A stretch of DNA of 64,000 nt, from contig CAYQJU010000002.1 of the NCBI GenBank assembly GCA_964417875.1, positions 1-64,000 on the forward strand. Reading direction: 5' to 3'. Below are positions 34,244 to 43,164 of this stretch, piece after piece (within the stretch, counting starts at the first letter, position 1; each line of letters begins with the position of its first letter). The notes beneath the pieces were generated by a model. The model searched no databases, had not been told where the DNA came from, and was given only the letters and a program-made list of their open reading frames with translations. The position numbers and the translations under genes were made by a program. The stretch comes from ZC4RG30 sp964417875. GTDB lineage: Bacteria; Pseudomonadota; Gammaproteobacteria; Steroidobacterales; Steroidobacteraceae.

Positions 34244-35694
34244 GGCGCCAGCTTCTGCTTCAGCAGTTCGTTGAGCAGCGTCGGATTGGCCTTGCCGCCG
34301 GTGGCCTTCATCGCCTGGCCGACGAAGAAGCCGAACAGCTTGTCCTTGCCGGCGCGGTAGTCGGCCAGCTGCTTCGGGTTCGCGGCCATGATGTCGTCGA
34401 TGACCTTGCCGATGGCGCCGGCGTCGGTGATCTGCTTCAGGCCGCGCGCCTCGATGACGGTGTCGGCATCGCTGCCGTCGGCCCACATCACCTCGAACAC
34501 CTCCTTGGCGATCTTGCCGGAGATGGTTTCATCGGCGATGCGCGCCAGCAGGCCACCGAGCTGGTCGGCGGTAAGGCGGCTGACAGTGACCTCGAGGCCA
34601 TCCTTGTTCAGCGCGGCGGAGAAATCGCCCATCACCCAGTTCGCCGCCAGCTTGGCATCGGCAGGCGCGGCTGCCGCCACCACCTGCTCGTAGAACGCGG
34701 CCATCTCGCGGCTGGCAGTCAGCACCTGCGCATCGTAGGCCGGCAGCCCGTACTGCTGCTGGAAGCGCTGCGCCTTCTGGTCGGGCAGCTCGGGCAGGCG
34801 CGCACGCTCGCCGTCGATGAAGGCCTCGTCGAGCACCAGCGGCAGAAGGTCCGGATCGGGGAAGTAGCGGTAGTCGTTGGCTTCTTCCTTGGTGCGCATC
34901 GAGCGGGTCTCGTCCCGGTCGGCATCGTAAAGGCGGGTTTCCTGCACCACCGTGCCGCCGGACTCGATCAGCTCGATCTGGCGCTGCACCTCGAAGTTGA
35001 TGGCCTTCTCGACGAAACGGAAGGAGTTCAGGTTCTTCAGCTCTGCCCGCGTGCCGAACTTTTCTGCGCCCTTGCGGCGCACCGACACATTGGCGTCGCA
35101 GCGGAAGGAACCTTCCTGCATGTTGCCATCGCAGATGCCAAGGTAGCGCACCAGCGTGTGCACCTTCTTCATGTATGCGACGGCTTCCTTCGCCGAGCGC
35201 ATGTCGGGCTCGGAGACGATTTCGAGCAGCGGCGTGCCGGCGCGGTTCAGGTCGATGGCCGAGACCCCGGCATGACCCTCGTGCAGGCTCTTGCCGGCAT
35301 CTTCTTCCAGGTGCGCGCGCGTGATGCCGATGCGCTTCACGCTGCCATCTTCCATCATCACGTCCAGATGCCCCTTCGCCACCACCGGCAGCTCGTACTG
35401 GCTGATCTGGTAGCCCTTGGGAAGATCCGGATAGAAGTAGTTCTTGCGCGCGAACACCGAGCGGCGCGCCACGGTGGCGTCGATGGCAAGGCCCAACTGC
35501 ACCGCCATGCGCACCGCCTCGCCATTGAGCACCGGCAGCACGCCCGGATAACCCAGGTCCACAAGGTCAGCCTGCGTGTTCGGCTCGGCGCCATAGGCGG
35601 TGGGCGAGCCGGAGAAGATCTTGGTCTTCGTCGCCAGCTGCGCGTGGATCTCGAGGCCGATGACGGTTTCCCATTCCATCCCGTGCGCGCTCAT
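34240..35694 (-). CDS. gatB: Asp/Glu-tRNA amidotransferase subunit B
   Basis: tRNA-binding and kinase subunit of GatCAB, which converts Asp-tRNA(Asn) and/or Glu-tRNA(Gln) to the amidated forms. 484 residues from the ATG at 35694, which overlaps the gatA stop as ATGA; MEWETVIGLEIHAQL follows five residues later and is also a possible start. Diagnostic stretches include KNYFYPDLPKGYQISQYE, SFRCDANVSVRR and DYRYFPDPDLLP; the C-terminal helical and tail domains (YqeY-like) end in LLNELLKQKLAP. Middle gene of gatC-gatA-gatB-hslO. Confidence 0.97.
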   Translation of the reverse strand: MSAHGMEWETVIGLEIHAQLATKTKIFSGSPTAYGAEPNTQADLVDLGYPGVLPVLNGEAVRMAVQLGLAIDATVARRSVFARKNYFYPDLPKGYQISQYELPVVAKGHLDVMMEDGSVKRIGITRAHLEEDAGKSLHEGHAGVSAIDLNRAGTPLLEIVSEPDMRSAKEAVAYMKKVHTLVRYLGICDGNMQEGSFRCDANVSVRRKGAEKFGTRAELKNLNSFRFVEKAINFEVQRQIELIESGGTVVQETRLYDADRDETRSMRTKEEANDYRYFPDPDLLPLVLDEAFIDGERARLPELPDQKAQRFQQQYGLPAYDAQVLTASREMAAFYEQVVAAAAPADAKLAANWVMGDFSAALNKDGLEVTVSRLTADQLGGLLARIADETISGKIAKEVFEVMWADGSDADTVIEARGLKQITDAGAIGKVIDDIMAANPKQLADYRAGKDKLFGFFVGQAMKATGGKANPTLLNELLKQKLAP

Positions 35695-37157
35695 GCGAAC
35701 CCCGCGTCGAAGCCGGCCGGTGCCTTCAGGTGCCAGTCGGTTTCCTGCTGGAACCGGTGCGCGGCATTGAGCAGTCGCGCCTCGCCGAAATGCGGGCCGA
35801 TGAGCTGCACGCCCACCGGCAGTCCGCCGGCAAAGCCGCAGGGAATGGACATGGCCGGCAGCCCGGCCAGGTTTGCACCGATGGTGTAGATGTCGTTCAG
35901 GTACATCGTGATGGGATCGGAAGTCTTGTCGCCAAGGCCGAAGGCCACCGTGGGACTGGTTGGCCCCAGCAGCAGGTCGACCTCGCCGAAGGCCTGCTGG
36001 AAGTCGCGGGTGATCAGCGCCCGCACCTTCTGCGCCTTGAGGTAATAGGCGTCGTAGTAGCCGGCCGAGAGCACATAGGTGCCGGTCATGATGCGCCGCT
36101 TGACCTCCGCGCCGAAGCCCTCGGCCCGCGAGCGCATGTAGAGGTCGCGCAGATCTTTGGGGTTGTCGCAGCGATGGCCATAGCGCACGCCATCGAAGCG
36201 GGCCAGGTTCGACGAGCACTCCGCCGGCGCCACCACATAATAAGTGGGCACCGACAGCGGCAGGCCCGGCAGGCTCACCTCGCGCACGGTCGCGCCCAGT
36301 TTCTGCAATGTGGCCACTGCCTCGCGCACCGGGCCTTCGACCTCGGCCGTCAGGCCCTCGCCGAAGAATTCGCGCACGATGCCCACCTTCAGCCCCGCCA
36401 GCGGTGCATCGAGCGCGGCGCGGTAGTCGGGCACGGCCGCATCGACGCTGGTGGAGTCCTGCGGGTCGAAGCCGGCGATGGCCTGCAGCGTCAGTGCGGC
36501 ATCTTCTGCCGACACGGTGATGACGCCGCCCTGGTCGAGGCTGGACGCGAAGGCGATCATGCCGTAGCGCGAGACGCGGCCGTAGGTGGGCTTCAGGCCC
36601 GTGACCCCGCACAGCGCCGCTGGCTGGCGGATGGAACCGCCGGTGTCGGTGGCCGTGGCCAGCGGCGCAAGCCTCGCCGCCACCGCGGCCGCGGAACCGC
36701 CCGAGGAGCCACCGGGCACCCGGCTGACATCCCAGGGATTCTTCACCGGGCCATACCAGCTGGTTTCGTTGGACGAGCCCATCGCGAACTCGTCCATGTT
36801 GGCCTTGCCGATCATCACCATGCCGGCGTCCTTCAGGCGGCGCACCACGGTGGCGTCGTAGGGCGCGACGAAGTTCGACAGCATGCGCGAGGCGCAGGTG
36901 GTGAGCACCCCCTCGGTGCAGAAGATGTCCTTGTGGATCATCGGCACGCCGGTGAGCGGACCGGCCTCACCAGCCGCCCGTCGTTTATCCGCGACAGCGG
37001 CGGCCGCAAGTGCCTGCTCGCCGGTCATGGTGACCATTGCATTGAGTGCCGGCTGCGCCGCTTCGGCGCGCCGCAGTGCCTCGCGGGCCAGCTCGACTGC
37101 GGAGTACTTCCGCGACGCAAGTCCGTCTGCCAGCGCTGCAAGCGTGAGCGCGGTCAC
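35691..37157 (-). CDS. gatA: Asp/Glu-tRNA amidotransferase subunit A (glutaminase)
   Basis: Amidase-signature subunit that releases ammonia from glutamine for GatB. 488 residues. The Ser-cisSer-Lys triad is complete: K76 (MIHKDIF), S151 (VPGGSSGGSAAA) and nucleophile S175 (TDTGGSIRQPA). The start is a GTG at 37157 overlapping the gatC stop by four bases. Full-length, no damage. Ammonia is channelled to GatB, with which it is translationally coupled. Confidence 0.97.
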   Translation of the reverse strand: MTALTLAALADGLASRKYSAVELAREALRRAEAAQPALNAMVTMTGEQALAAAAVADKRRAAGEAGPLTGVPMIHKDIFCTEGVLTTCASRMLSNFVAPYDATVVRRLKDAGMVMIGKANMDEFAMGSSNETSWYGPVKNPWDVSRVPGGSSGGSAAAVAARLAPLATATDTGGSIRQPAALCGVTGLKPTYGRVSRYGMIAFASSLDQGGVITVSAEDAALTLQAIAGFDPQDSTSVDAAVPDYRAALDAPLAGLKVGIVREFFGEGLTAEVEGPVREAVATLQKLGATVREVSLPGLPLSVPTYYVVAPAECSSNLARFDGVRYGHRCDNPKDLRDLYMRSRAEGFGAEVKRRIMTGTYVLSAGYYDAYYLKAQKVRALITRDFQQAFGEVDLLLGPTSPTVAFGLGDKTSDPITMYLNDIYTIGANLAGLPAMSIPCGFAGGLPVGVQLIGPHFGEARLLNAAHRFQQETDWHLKAPAGFDAGFA

Positions 37158-37444
37158 TCGATCACCTTCGGCACCAGATAGAGGCCGGCCTCCACCTGCG
37201 GCGCATTGCGCTGGTTGAGCTCGCGGCTGTTGCCGGATGTGACCTCATCGACGCGCAGGCGCTGCACCTGGCCGGACAATGGATGCGCCATCGGCTCGAT
37301 GGCGGACGTGTCGGCTTTTTCCAACTGTCCCACCATGTCGAGGATTCGACTCAGCGATGCGGTGTAGACAGGGATCTCGTCGGTCTTCAGCTCGAGGCGT
37401 GCCAGCGCCGCGATGGATTCGATCTGGCTTGGGGAAAGGCTCAT
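37154..37444 (-). CDS. gatC: Asp/Glu-tRNA amidotransferase subunit C
   Basis: Small subunit that wraps around and stabilises the GatA-GatB interface. 96 residues from the ATG at 37444 (MSLSPSQIESIAALARLEL), which fits the family; the frame runs 15 codons further but without a typical start. The middle carries SRILDMVGQLEKADTSAIEP and the C-terminus VTSGNSRELNQRNAPQVEAGLYLVPKVIE-type residues, as expected. First gene of the minus-strand unit; a TATCAT -10-like box lies at 37486-37481, without a clear -35. Confidence 0.94.
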   Translation of the reverse strand: MSLSPSQIESIAALARLELKTDEIPVYTASLSRILDMVGQLEKADTSAIEPMAHPLSGQVQRLRVDEVTSGNSRELNQRNAPQVEAGLYLVPKVIE

Positions 37445-37496
37445 GTGATGGGGCGCAAACTTCGGAAAAAACAGCGCCAAATGATACACCGTCGCC

Positions 37497-37525
37497 TTGC
37501 GGAAGTCCGCCAGCCATTGTTAAAT
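37497..37525 (+). promoter_or_regulatory. candidate promoter of the mreBCD cluster
   Basis: TTGCGG (37497-37502) and TTAAAT (37520-37525) with a 17-base spacer; three and four of six consensus matches. Predicted start near 37532 leaves a leader of about 46 bases, with an AAGG at 37561-37564 before the mreB ATG at 37578. Confidence 0.4.
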
Positions 37526-37577
37526 TGGCGCCCGCTTCGCACCTCCACCTTTCGCCGGCCAAGGTTCCAAATCCCAC

Positions 37578-38621
37578 ATGTTCAAACGCCTGCGCGGCTA
37601 CTTCTCGAGCGACCTTTCCATCGACCTGGGCACGGCCAACACGCTCATCTATGTGCGCGGCAAGGGAATCGTGCTCAACGAGCCTTCGGTGGTGGCGGTG
37701 CAGGACGAACCCAACCGCGGCGGCAAGGTCATCGTCGCCGTCGGTGCCGACGCCAAGAACATGCTCGGCCGCACCCCCGGACACATCACCGCGGTGCGGC
37801 CGATGAAAGACGGCGTCATCGCCGACTTCACCTACACCGAGAAGATGCTGCAGCACTTCATCAAGAAGGTGCACGGCAACCGCTTCCTGCAGCCCTCCCC
37901 GCGCGTGCTGGTGTGCGTGCCCTTCGGTTCCACCCAGGTCGAGCGTCGCGCCATCCGCGAATCGGCCGAGGGCGCCGGCGCGCGCAATGTCGCCATCGTC
38001 AGCGAGCCGATGGCCGCGGCGGTGGGCGCCGGCCTGCCCACGCACGAGGCCCGCGGCTCGATGGTGCTCGACATCGGCGGCGGCACCAGCGAGGTGGCGG
38101 TGCTGTCGCTGAACGGCATCGTCTATGCCAACTCCGCGCGTGTCGGTGGCGACCGCTTCGATGATTCCATCATGAACTACGTGCGCCGCAACTACGGCAT
38201 CCTGATCGGCGAGGCCACTGCCGAGCGCATCAAGATCGAGATCGGTTCGGCCTATCCCGGCCAGCAGGTCAAGGAACTCTCGGTGAAGGGCCGCAATCTC
38301 TCCGAGGGCGTGCCGCGTGCGTTCACACTGAACAGCAATGAAATCCTCGAGGCGCTGCAGGAACCGCTGCAGGGTATCGTCAGCGCGGTGAAGCAGGCGC
38401 TGGAGCAGACCCCGCCCGAACTCGGCGCCGATGTGGCCGAGCGCGGCATCGTGCTCACCGGCGGTGGCGCCCTGCTGCGCGACATCGACAAGCTGCTGAT
38501 GGAAGAAACCGGCCTGCCGGTGGTCATCGCCGAAGACCCGCTCACCTGCGTGGCGCGCGGTGGCGGCCGCATCCTCGAACTGATGGACGAGATGGGCCCC
38601 GGGCACTTCGGCCTCGAATAA
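37578..38621 (+). CDS. mreB: rod-shape-determining actin homologue MreB
   Basis: Bacterial actin that forms membrane-bound filaments guiding the elongation machinery. 347 residues, standard. It opens with MFKRLRGYFSSDLSIDLGTANTL-type residues, has the phosphate loops IDLGTANTLIYV and VLDIGGGTSEVAVLS, and the adenosine motif GIVLTGGGALLRDID. First of a tightly spaced run mreB-mreC-mreD-mrdA-rodA-mltB-rlpA-dacA. Divergent from gatC across 133 bases that hold both promoters. Confidence 0.98.
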   Translation: MFKRLRGYFSSDLSIDLGTANTLIYVRGKGIVLNEPSVVAVQDEPNRGGKVIVAVGADAKNMLGRTPGHITAVRPMKDGVIADFTYTEKMLQHFIKKVHGNRFLQPSPRVLVCVPFGSTQVERRAIRESAEGAGARNVAIVSEPMAAAVGAGLPTHEARGSMVLDIGGGTSEVAVLSLNGIVYANSARVGGDRFDDSIMNYVRRNYGILIGEATAERIKIEIGSAYPGQQVKELSVKGRNLSEGVPRAFTLNSNEILEALQEPLQGIVSAVKQALEQTPPELGADVAERGIVLTGGGALLRDIDKLLMEETGLPVVIAEDPLTCVARGGGRILELMDEMGPGHFGLE

Positions 38622-38633
38622 GGAACGTTGCGC

Positions 38634-39584
38634 ATGGCCCTTGGCGGCAGCGCAATGAACCGTCCCTCGGCGCGCGACCTCGCGCCGGGGCCACGCTTCT
38701 TCCTGTTCGCCATCCTGTCGCTGGCGCTGATGTACTTCGACCAGAAGGACGGCTGGGGCGAGCGCATCCGCTACGGACTTTCGGCTGCGGCCTATCCCAT
38801 CCAGGTCACCATCGGATCACCGGGCCGGCTGTGGGCCGCCGGCAGCGACCTGTTCCGCAGCCGCGCCGCGCTGCGCGATGAAAACCGCCTGCTGCGCGCG
38901 CGTGGACACGAGCTGAGTGTGCGCACGCTGCGCATGGAGGCCCTGGAAGCGGAGAATGCCCGCCTGCGTGCATTGAACGAGGCGCTGCCGCCGCTGGTCT
39001 CCGCCAACCGGCTGGTGAATGTCATCGATGCGGATCTCGGCCGCCTGCGCCAGCGCCTGATCATCGATGCCGGCCAGGATGCCGGCCTGTACCGCTCGCA
39101 ACCGCTGATCGACGGCTACGGCGTGGTCGGCCAGCTGGTGCGCGTGGGTCCGTGGAGCAGCGAGGTGCTGCTGATCACCGATCCGGAGGCCGCCGTGCCG
39201 GTCGAGGTGGTGCGCAACGGGGTGCGCAGCATCGCGGTGGGCATGGGCGCGGCCACCGAGCTCGATCTCCCGCTGCTGCCGGCCACCGCCGACGTGCGCG
39301 CCGGCGACCTGCTGGTCACCTCCGGTCTCGGCGGGGTGTTCCCCGCCGGCATCCCGGTGGGCACCATCACCGAGAGCCGGCGCGATCCAGATGCGCTGCT
39401 GGCCTTTGTGCGCGCGCGTCCTGCGGCCAGCATCGATGCCAGCCGGCAGCTGATGGCACTGTGGTTCGAGGCCGCGCATCCGGCCGCGCCGGTGCAGGGC
39501 GAGCGGGTCAGGAACCTGCCCGAGGCACCGGTGGCACAGCCGGTCACCACGCCGCCGGCACCGCCGGAAGCGGGGTCGCGCTGA
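38634..39584 (+). CDS. mreC: rod-shape-determining protein MreC
   Basis: Bitopic membrane protein that links MreB and the elongation penicillin-binding protein in the periplasm. 316 residues from the ATG at 38634, with AAGGA nine bases upstream; a TTG at 38628 and an ATG at 38655 are alternatives. One transmembrane helix (FFLFAILSLALMYF, about residues 24-38), a coiled coil (LRDENRLLRARGHEL to LRALNEALPPL) and the two beta-barrel lobes follow, including GVVGQLVRVGPWSSEVLLITDP. The C-terminal 30 residues are Pro/Ala-rich. Its stop overlaps the mreD start (TGATG). Confidence 0.95.
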   Translation: MALGGSAMNRPSARDLAPGPRFFLFAILSLALMYFDQKDGWGERIRYGLSAAAYPIQVTIGSPGRLWAAGSDLFRSRAALRDENRLLRARGHELSVRTLRMEALEAENARLRALNEALPPLVSANRLVNVIDADLGRLRQRLIIDAGQDAGLYRSQPLIDGYGVVGQLVRVGPWSSEVLLITDPEAAVPVEVVRNGVRSIAVGMGAATELDLPLLPATADVRAGDLLVTSGLGGVFPAGIPVGTITESRRDPDALLAFVRARPAASIDASRQLMALWFEAAHPAAPVQGERVRNLPEAPVAQPVTTPPAPPEAGSR

Positions 39585-40063
39585 TGTACACGCGTCATCG
39601 CGAATCGCCGCTGCTGGCCTGGATCACCGTGCTGATCGCGCTGGTGCTGACGCTGCTGCCGCTGCCGCAGTGGCTGGCCATCTTCTGGCCGAACCTCGTG
39701 CTGCTGGCCGTGCTGTACTGGTCGACGATGGCGCCGGCCGCCGGCGGCATGCTGATCGGCTTCGTCGCCGGCCTTGCCATCGACGTGCTCGGCGGCGGGC
39801 AGCTGGGCCAGCATGCCTTCGCGTTCTCGCTGCTCACCTACCTGGCCATCAAGGTGCACCTGCTGACCCGCGCCAAGCCGATATTCGAACAGGCACTGTT
39901 CGTGCTGCTGGGCCTGCTGGTCTACGAGGCCACGCTGTGGGCCATCGACGGCTTCAGCAATCGCAGCACCGGCAGCTGGCTGCGGTGGATGCATGTGCCG
40001 GTGGGGGCGATACTCTGGCCCGTGGTGGTCGGCCTGCTGGGCCGGCTGCACGCGCCGCGATAG
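39584..40063 (+). CDS. mreD: rod-shape-determining protein MreD
   Basis: Small integral membrane protein of the elongation complex. 159 residues from the ATG at 39584, which shares a base with the mreC stop. About five hydrophobic segments (LAWITVLIALVLTLLPLP; LAIFWPNLVLLAVLYWS; GMLIGFVAGLAIDVLGG; FALFVLLGLLVY-like; PVGAILWPVVVGLL). The segment WPNLVLLAVLYW followed by GFVAGLAIDVLGGGQLGQHA is the family pattern. Position between mreC and mrdA makes the call firm. Confidence 0.94.
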   Translation: MYTRHRESPLLAWITVLIALVLTLLPLPQWLAIFWPNLVLLAVLYWSTMAPAAGGMLIGFVAGLAIDVLGGGQLGQHAFAFSLLTYLAIKVHLLTRAKPIFEQALFVLLGLLVYEATLWAIDGFSNRSTGSWLRWMHVPVGAILWPVVVGLLGRLHAPR

Positions 40064-40078
40064 GAGCACCCACACGCG

Positions 40079-41998
40079 ATGGCCGGGCCCGTACGCATCA
40101 AGGACCATCAGCGCGAGCAGCGCATCTTCTTCAATCGCGCGCTGCTCTCCGCGGTGGTGCTCGGCATCATGACGCTGATCCTGCTGGGGCGCCTGGCGCT
40201 GCTGCAGGTGGTGCGTTACGAAGAATACAAGCTGCTGGCCGAGGTCAATCGCGCGCGCATCGAACCGATCCCGGCCAACCGCGGCCTGATCCTCGACCGC
40301 AACGGCAGGGTGCTGGCCGAGAACCAGCCCAGCTTCCAGCTGGAGCTGGTGCGCGAGGAGGTGAAGGACCTCGACGCCACCATCCAGGGACTGGTGGCCA
40401 TCGGCATGATTCCCGAGGACCAGGTGGCCGACGTGCTGCGCGACCTGCGCGCGCGCCGCGCCTTCGAGGCCGTGCCCATCCAGCGCCGCCTCACCGACGA
40501 GCAGATGTCGGCCTTCTATGTGCATCGCCACCAGTTCCCCGGGGTGGACATCCGCTCGCGCTCGACGCGCCACTATCCGCATGGATCCCTTGCGGTGCAT
40601 GCACTGGGCTACGTGGGCACGATCAGCGAATCGGACCTGGCGCGCATCGACGAGAGCAACTATCGCGGCACGATGGTGATCGGCAAGCGTGGCGTGGAGG
40701 GCGCGCGCGAGGCCGAACTGCATGGTGTCAATGGCTTCCGCGAGATCCTGGTGAACGCGCTGGGCCGCTCCGTGCAGGACCATGGCACGCTGCAGATCGC
40801 CCTGCGCGAGCGCAAGCCGGTTCCCGGCTCCGACCTGGTGCTGGCGCTCGACCTGCCCACGCAGCAGGCCGCCGAGGAAGCCTTCGCCGGTCGGCGCGGT
40901 GCCGCCATCGCGCTCGATCCGAACAATGGCGATGTGCTGGCCTTCGTCAGCCTGCCCGGCTTCGATCCCAGCCTGTTCGGTCGCGGCATCACCACGCGCG
41001 AATACCGAGCGCTCGAAACCGACATCGACCGGCCGCTGTTCAACCGCGCCATCATGGGCACCTATCCACCCGGCTCCACCGTCAAGCCGGTGCTGGGCAT
41101 GGCGGGCCTGGCCTTCGACAAGATCACGCAGCACGAGCATCACTTCTGCCCCGGCGAGTTCCGCGTGCCGGGCAGCAGCCGGCGCGCGCGCGAGGGTCGC
41201 GGCGGACGGCATGGCTCGGTGGACCTGCGCACCGCGATCTCCAAGTCCTGCGACGTGTACTTCTATGCCCTGTCGCTGGAGCTGGGCGTGGACAACATCC
41301 ACGAGTTCCTGTCGCCGTTCGGCTTCGGCCGCCGCACCGGCATCGACATCGCCGGCGAGGTCTCCGGCATCCTGCCGTCGCGCGAATGGAAGCGGCAGCG
41401 CTATGGCGGGCGCGATCCCAGCGAAGGCGTCTGGTATCCGGGCGACACGGTGAACTTCGGCATTGGCCAGGGTTTCATGACGGTCACGCCGATGCAATTG
41501 GCGCAGGTGACCGCCGTGCTCGCCGCCGAGGGCAAGGTGTTCCAACCGCGGCTGGTGACCGGCATCCGCGACCCGCAGACCGGCGAGGTGGAGACCATTG
41601 CGCCGGTGGCACTGCCGGATGTGCCCGGCGGCACGCATGAACAGTGGGAAGCCATCATGGAAGGCATGCGCGAAACCATGATCAGCGGCACCGCGCGCCA
41701 GATCGCCCGCTCGGCCGAATACAGCATGGCCGGCAAGACCGGCACCGCGCAGGTGTTCTCGGTGGCGCAGAGCCAGAGCGTCAGCGCAGCCGTGCAGAAC
41801 GAGCGGCTGCGCGACCACTCCTGGTTCATCGCCTTCGCGCCTGCCGAAGACCCGAAGATCGCGGTGGCCGTGCTGGTGGAGAACGGCGGCTTCGGCGCCG
41901 CCGCGGCCGCGCCGATTGCACGCAGCATCTTCGATGCGTACCTGCTGCCGCGCCTGCCGCGGCCTGCCGCCGGGGCGCCTGCCGGGGAATCCCCATGA
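40079..41998 (+). CDS. mrdA: penicillin-binding protein 2 (elongation transpeptidase)
   Basis: Class B PBP that cross-links peptidoglycan during cell elongation with RodA. 639 residues. A membrane anchor at about residues 20-45, the dimerisation/pedestal domain (RGLILDRNGRVLAENQPS), then the transpeptidase domain with nucleophile S333 in STVK, a SCD variant of the SxN motif (ISKSCDVYFY), and KTGTAQ. The C-terminus is Pro/Ala-rich. Starts 15 bases after mreD and overlaps rodA by four bases (ATGA). Zinc-ligand cysteine/histidine residues (HEHHFCPGEF) near residue 355 are as in Gram-negative PBP2. Confidence 0.96.
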   Translation: MAGPVRIKDHQREQRIFFNRALLSAVVLGIMTLILLGRLALLQVVRYEEYKLLAEVNRARIEPIPANRGLILDRNGRVLAENQPSFQLELVREEVKDLDATIQGLVAIGMIPEDQVADVLRDLRARRAFEAVPIQRRLTDEQMSAFYVHRHQFPGVDIRSRSTRHYPHGSLAVHALGYVGTISESDLARIDESNYRGTMVIGKRGVEGAREAELHGVNGFREILVNALGRSVQDHGTLQIALRERKPVPGSDLVLALDLPTQQAAEEAFAGRRGAAIALDPNNGDVLAFVSLPGFDPSLFGRGITTREYRALETDIDRPLFNRAIMGTYPPGSTVKPVLGMAGLAFDKITQHEHHFCPGEFRVPGSSRRAREGRGGRHGSVDLRTAISKSCDVYFYALSLELGVDNIHEFLSPFGFGRRTGIDIAGEVSGILPSREWKRQRYGGRDPSEGVWYPGDTVNFGIGQGFMTVTPMQLAQVTAVLAAEGKVFQPRLVTGIRDPQTGEVETIAPVALPDVPGGTHEQWEAIMEGMRETMISGTARQIARSAEYSMAGKTGTAQVFSVAQSQSVSAAVQNERLRDHSWFIAFAPAEDPKIAVAVLVENGGFGAAAAAPIARSIFDAYLLPRLPRPAAGAPAGESP

Positions 41999-43137
41999 AC
42001 ATCCGCGTGTCCGCCTCCGACTCCACCGCCCGGCGCACGCTGGGCACGGCCGCACGCGTGCTGTTCGCGCTGAAGCTGGATGGTCCGCTGCTGGTGGGCC
42101 TGGGGCTGCTGTGCCTGTATGGCCTGGTGGTGCTCTATTCGGCCTCGGGCGAGAACTTCGACACCGTGATGCGCAGCGTGGTGCGACTGGGAATCGGCGC
42201 GGTGGCGATGGTGGCGCTGGCGCAGGTGCGTCCGTCGCAATTGCGCAAGGCGGCGCTGCCGCTGTGGATCGCCGGCATCGTGCTGCTGCTCGTCGTCGAT
42301 GTCATGGGCCACATTGGCAAGGGTGCCCAGCGCTGGCTCGACCTGGGCTTCATCCGCTTCCAGCCCTCCGAAATCATGAAGCTGGCCGTGCCGATGCTGT
42401 GCGCGGCCTACCTGCACGAGCGGCCGCTGCCGCCCTCGCCGGCCACGCTGGGCATGCTCGGCCTGATCATCCTGGTGCCGGCCGGGCTCACTGCCGCGCA
42501 GCCGGACCTGGGCACCGCCATCCTGATCACCATCGGCGGTGTGCTGCTGGTCATCCTGGCAGGGCTGTCGGCCTGGTTCATGGCGGGCGCTGCCGCACTG
42601 TCGGTGGTTGCCGCCTGGGTGGGATGGAAATTCCTGCTGCACGACTACCAGCGCCAGCGCGTGCTGACCTTCATCGATCCGCAGACCGATCCACTGGGCG
42701 CGGGCTACCACATCATCCAGTCGAGCATCGCCATCGGCAGCGGCGGCGTGTTCGGCAAGGGCTACGCCAAGGGCAGCCAGTCGCAGCTGGAATACCTGCC
42801 GGAGCGACATACCGACTTCATCTATGCGGTGATCGGCGAGGAGCTGGGCATGATCGGCATCGCCATCCTGCTGCTGCTGTACCTGTTCGTGGTCGGCCGC
42901 GCGCTGTACATGGCCTCGCAGACCCAGGACACCTTCGCCCGCCTGCTCGGCGGCAGCCTTGCGCTGACGTTTTTCGTTTACGTGTTCATCAATGCCGGCA
43001 TGGTCAGCGGCCTGTTGCCGGTGGTGGGGGTGCCACTGCCGCTGATCAGCTACGGGGGCACTTCGATGGTGACCCTGCTGGCGGGCTTCGGTATCCTCAT
43101 GGCGTTGTATTCGCATCGCAAACTCGTCGGCTCCTGA
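41995..43137 (+). CDS. rodA: SEDS peptidoglycan glycosyltransferase RodA
   Basis: Multi-pass glycan polymerase of the elongasome, partner of PBP2. 380 residues from the ATG at 41995, preceded by GGGGA and overlapping the mrdA stop. About ten transmembrane helices; family motifs include GKGAQRWLDLGFIRFQPSEIMK, AQPDLGTAILI with the functionally important Asp, and ERHTDFIYAVIGEELGM and PLPLISYGGTSMV near the end. Ordinary length. RodA rather than FtsW is indicated by the mre-mrdA context. Confidence 0.96.
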   Translation: MNIRVSASDSTARRTLGTAARVLFALKLDGPLLVGLGLLCLYGLVVLYSASGENFDTVMRSVVRLGIGAVAMVALAQVRPSQLRKAALPLWIAGIVLLLVVDVMGHIGKGAQRWLDLGFIRFQPSEIMKLAVPMLCAAYLHERPLPPSPATLGMLGLIILVPAGLTAAQPDLGTAILITIGGVLLVILAGLSAWFMAGAAALSVVAAWVGWKFLLHDYQRQRVLTFIDPQTDPLGAGYHIIQSSIAIGSGGVFGKGYAKGSQSQLEYLPERHTDFIYAVIGEELGMIGIAILLLLYLFVVGRALYMASQTQDTFARLLGGSLALTFFVYVFINAGMVSGLLPVVGVPLPLISYGGTSMVTLLAGFGILMALYSHRKLVGS

Positions 43138-43164
43138 AGCCGGCCCTTGCAAGAGGGCAATCGT

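Noticed and set aside
39116..42055. A 979-codon minus-strand open frame opposite mreC, mreD and mrdA
   Set aside because: Same artefact: long reverse-strand frames arise because stop codons are rare at this GC content. Similar shadows at 7583-9373, 17536-18975, 27275-28705, 41401-43308, 48388-50208, 58942-60654 and 60660-62306 were also dropped.
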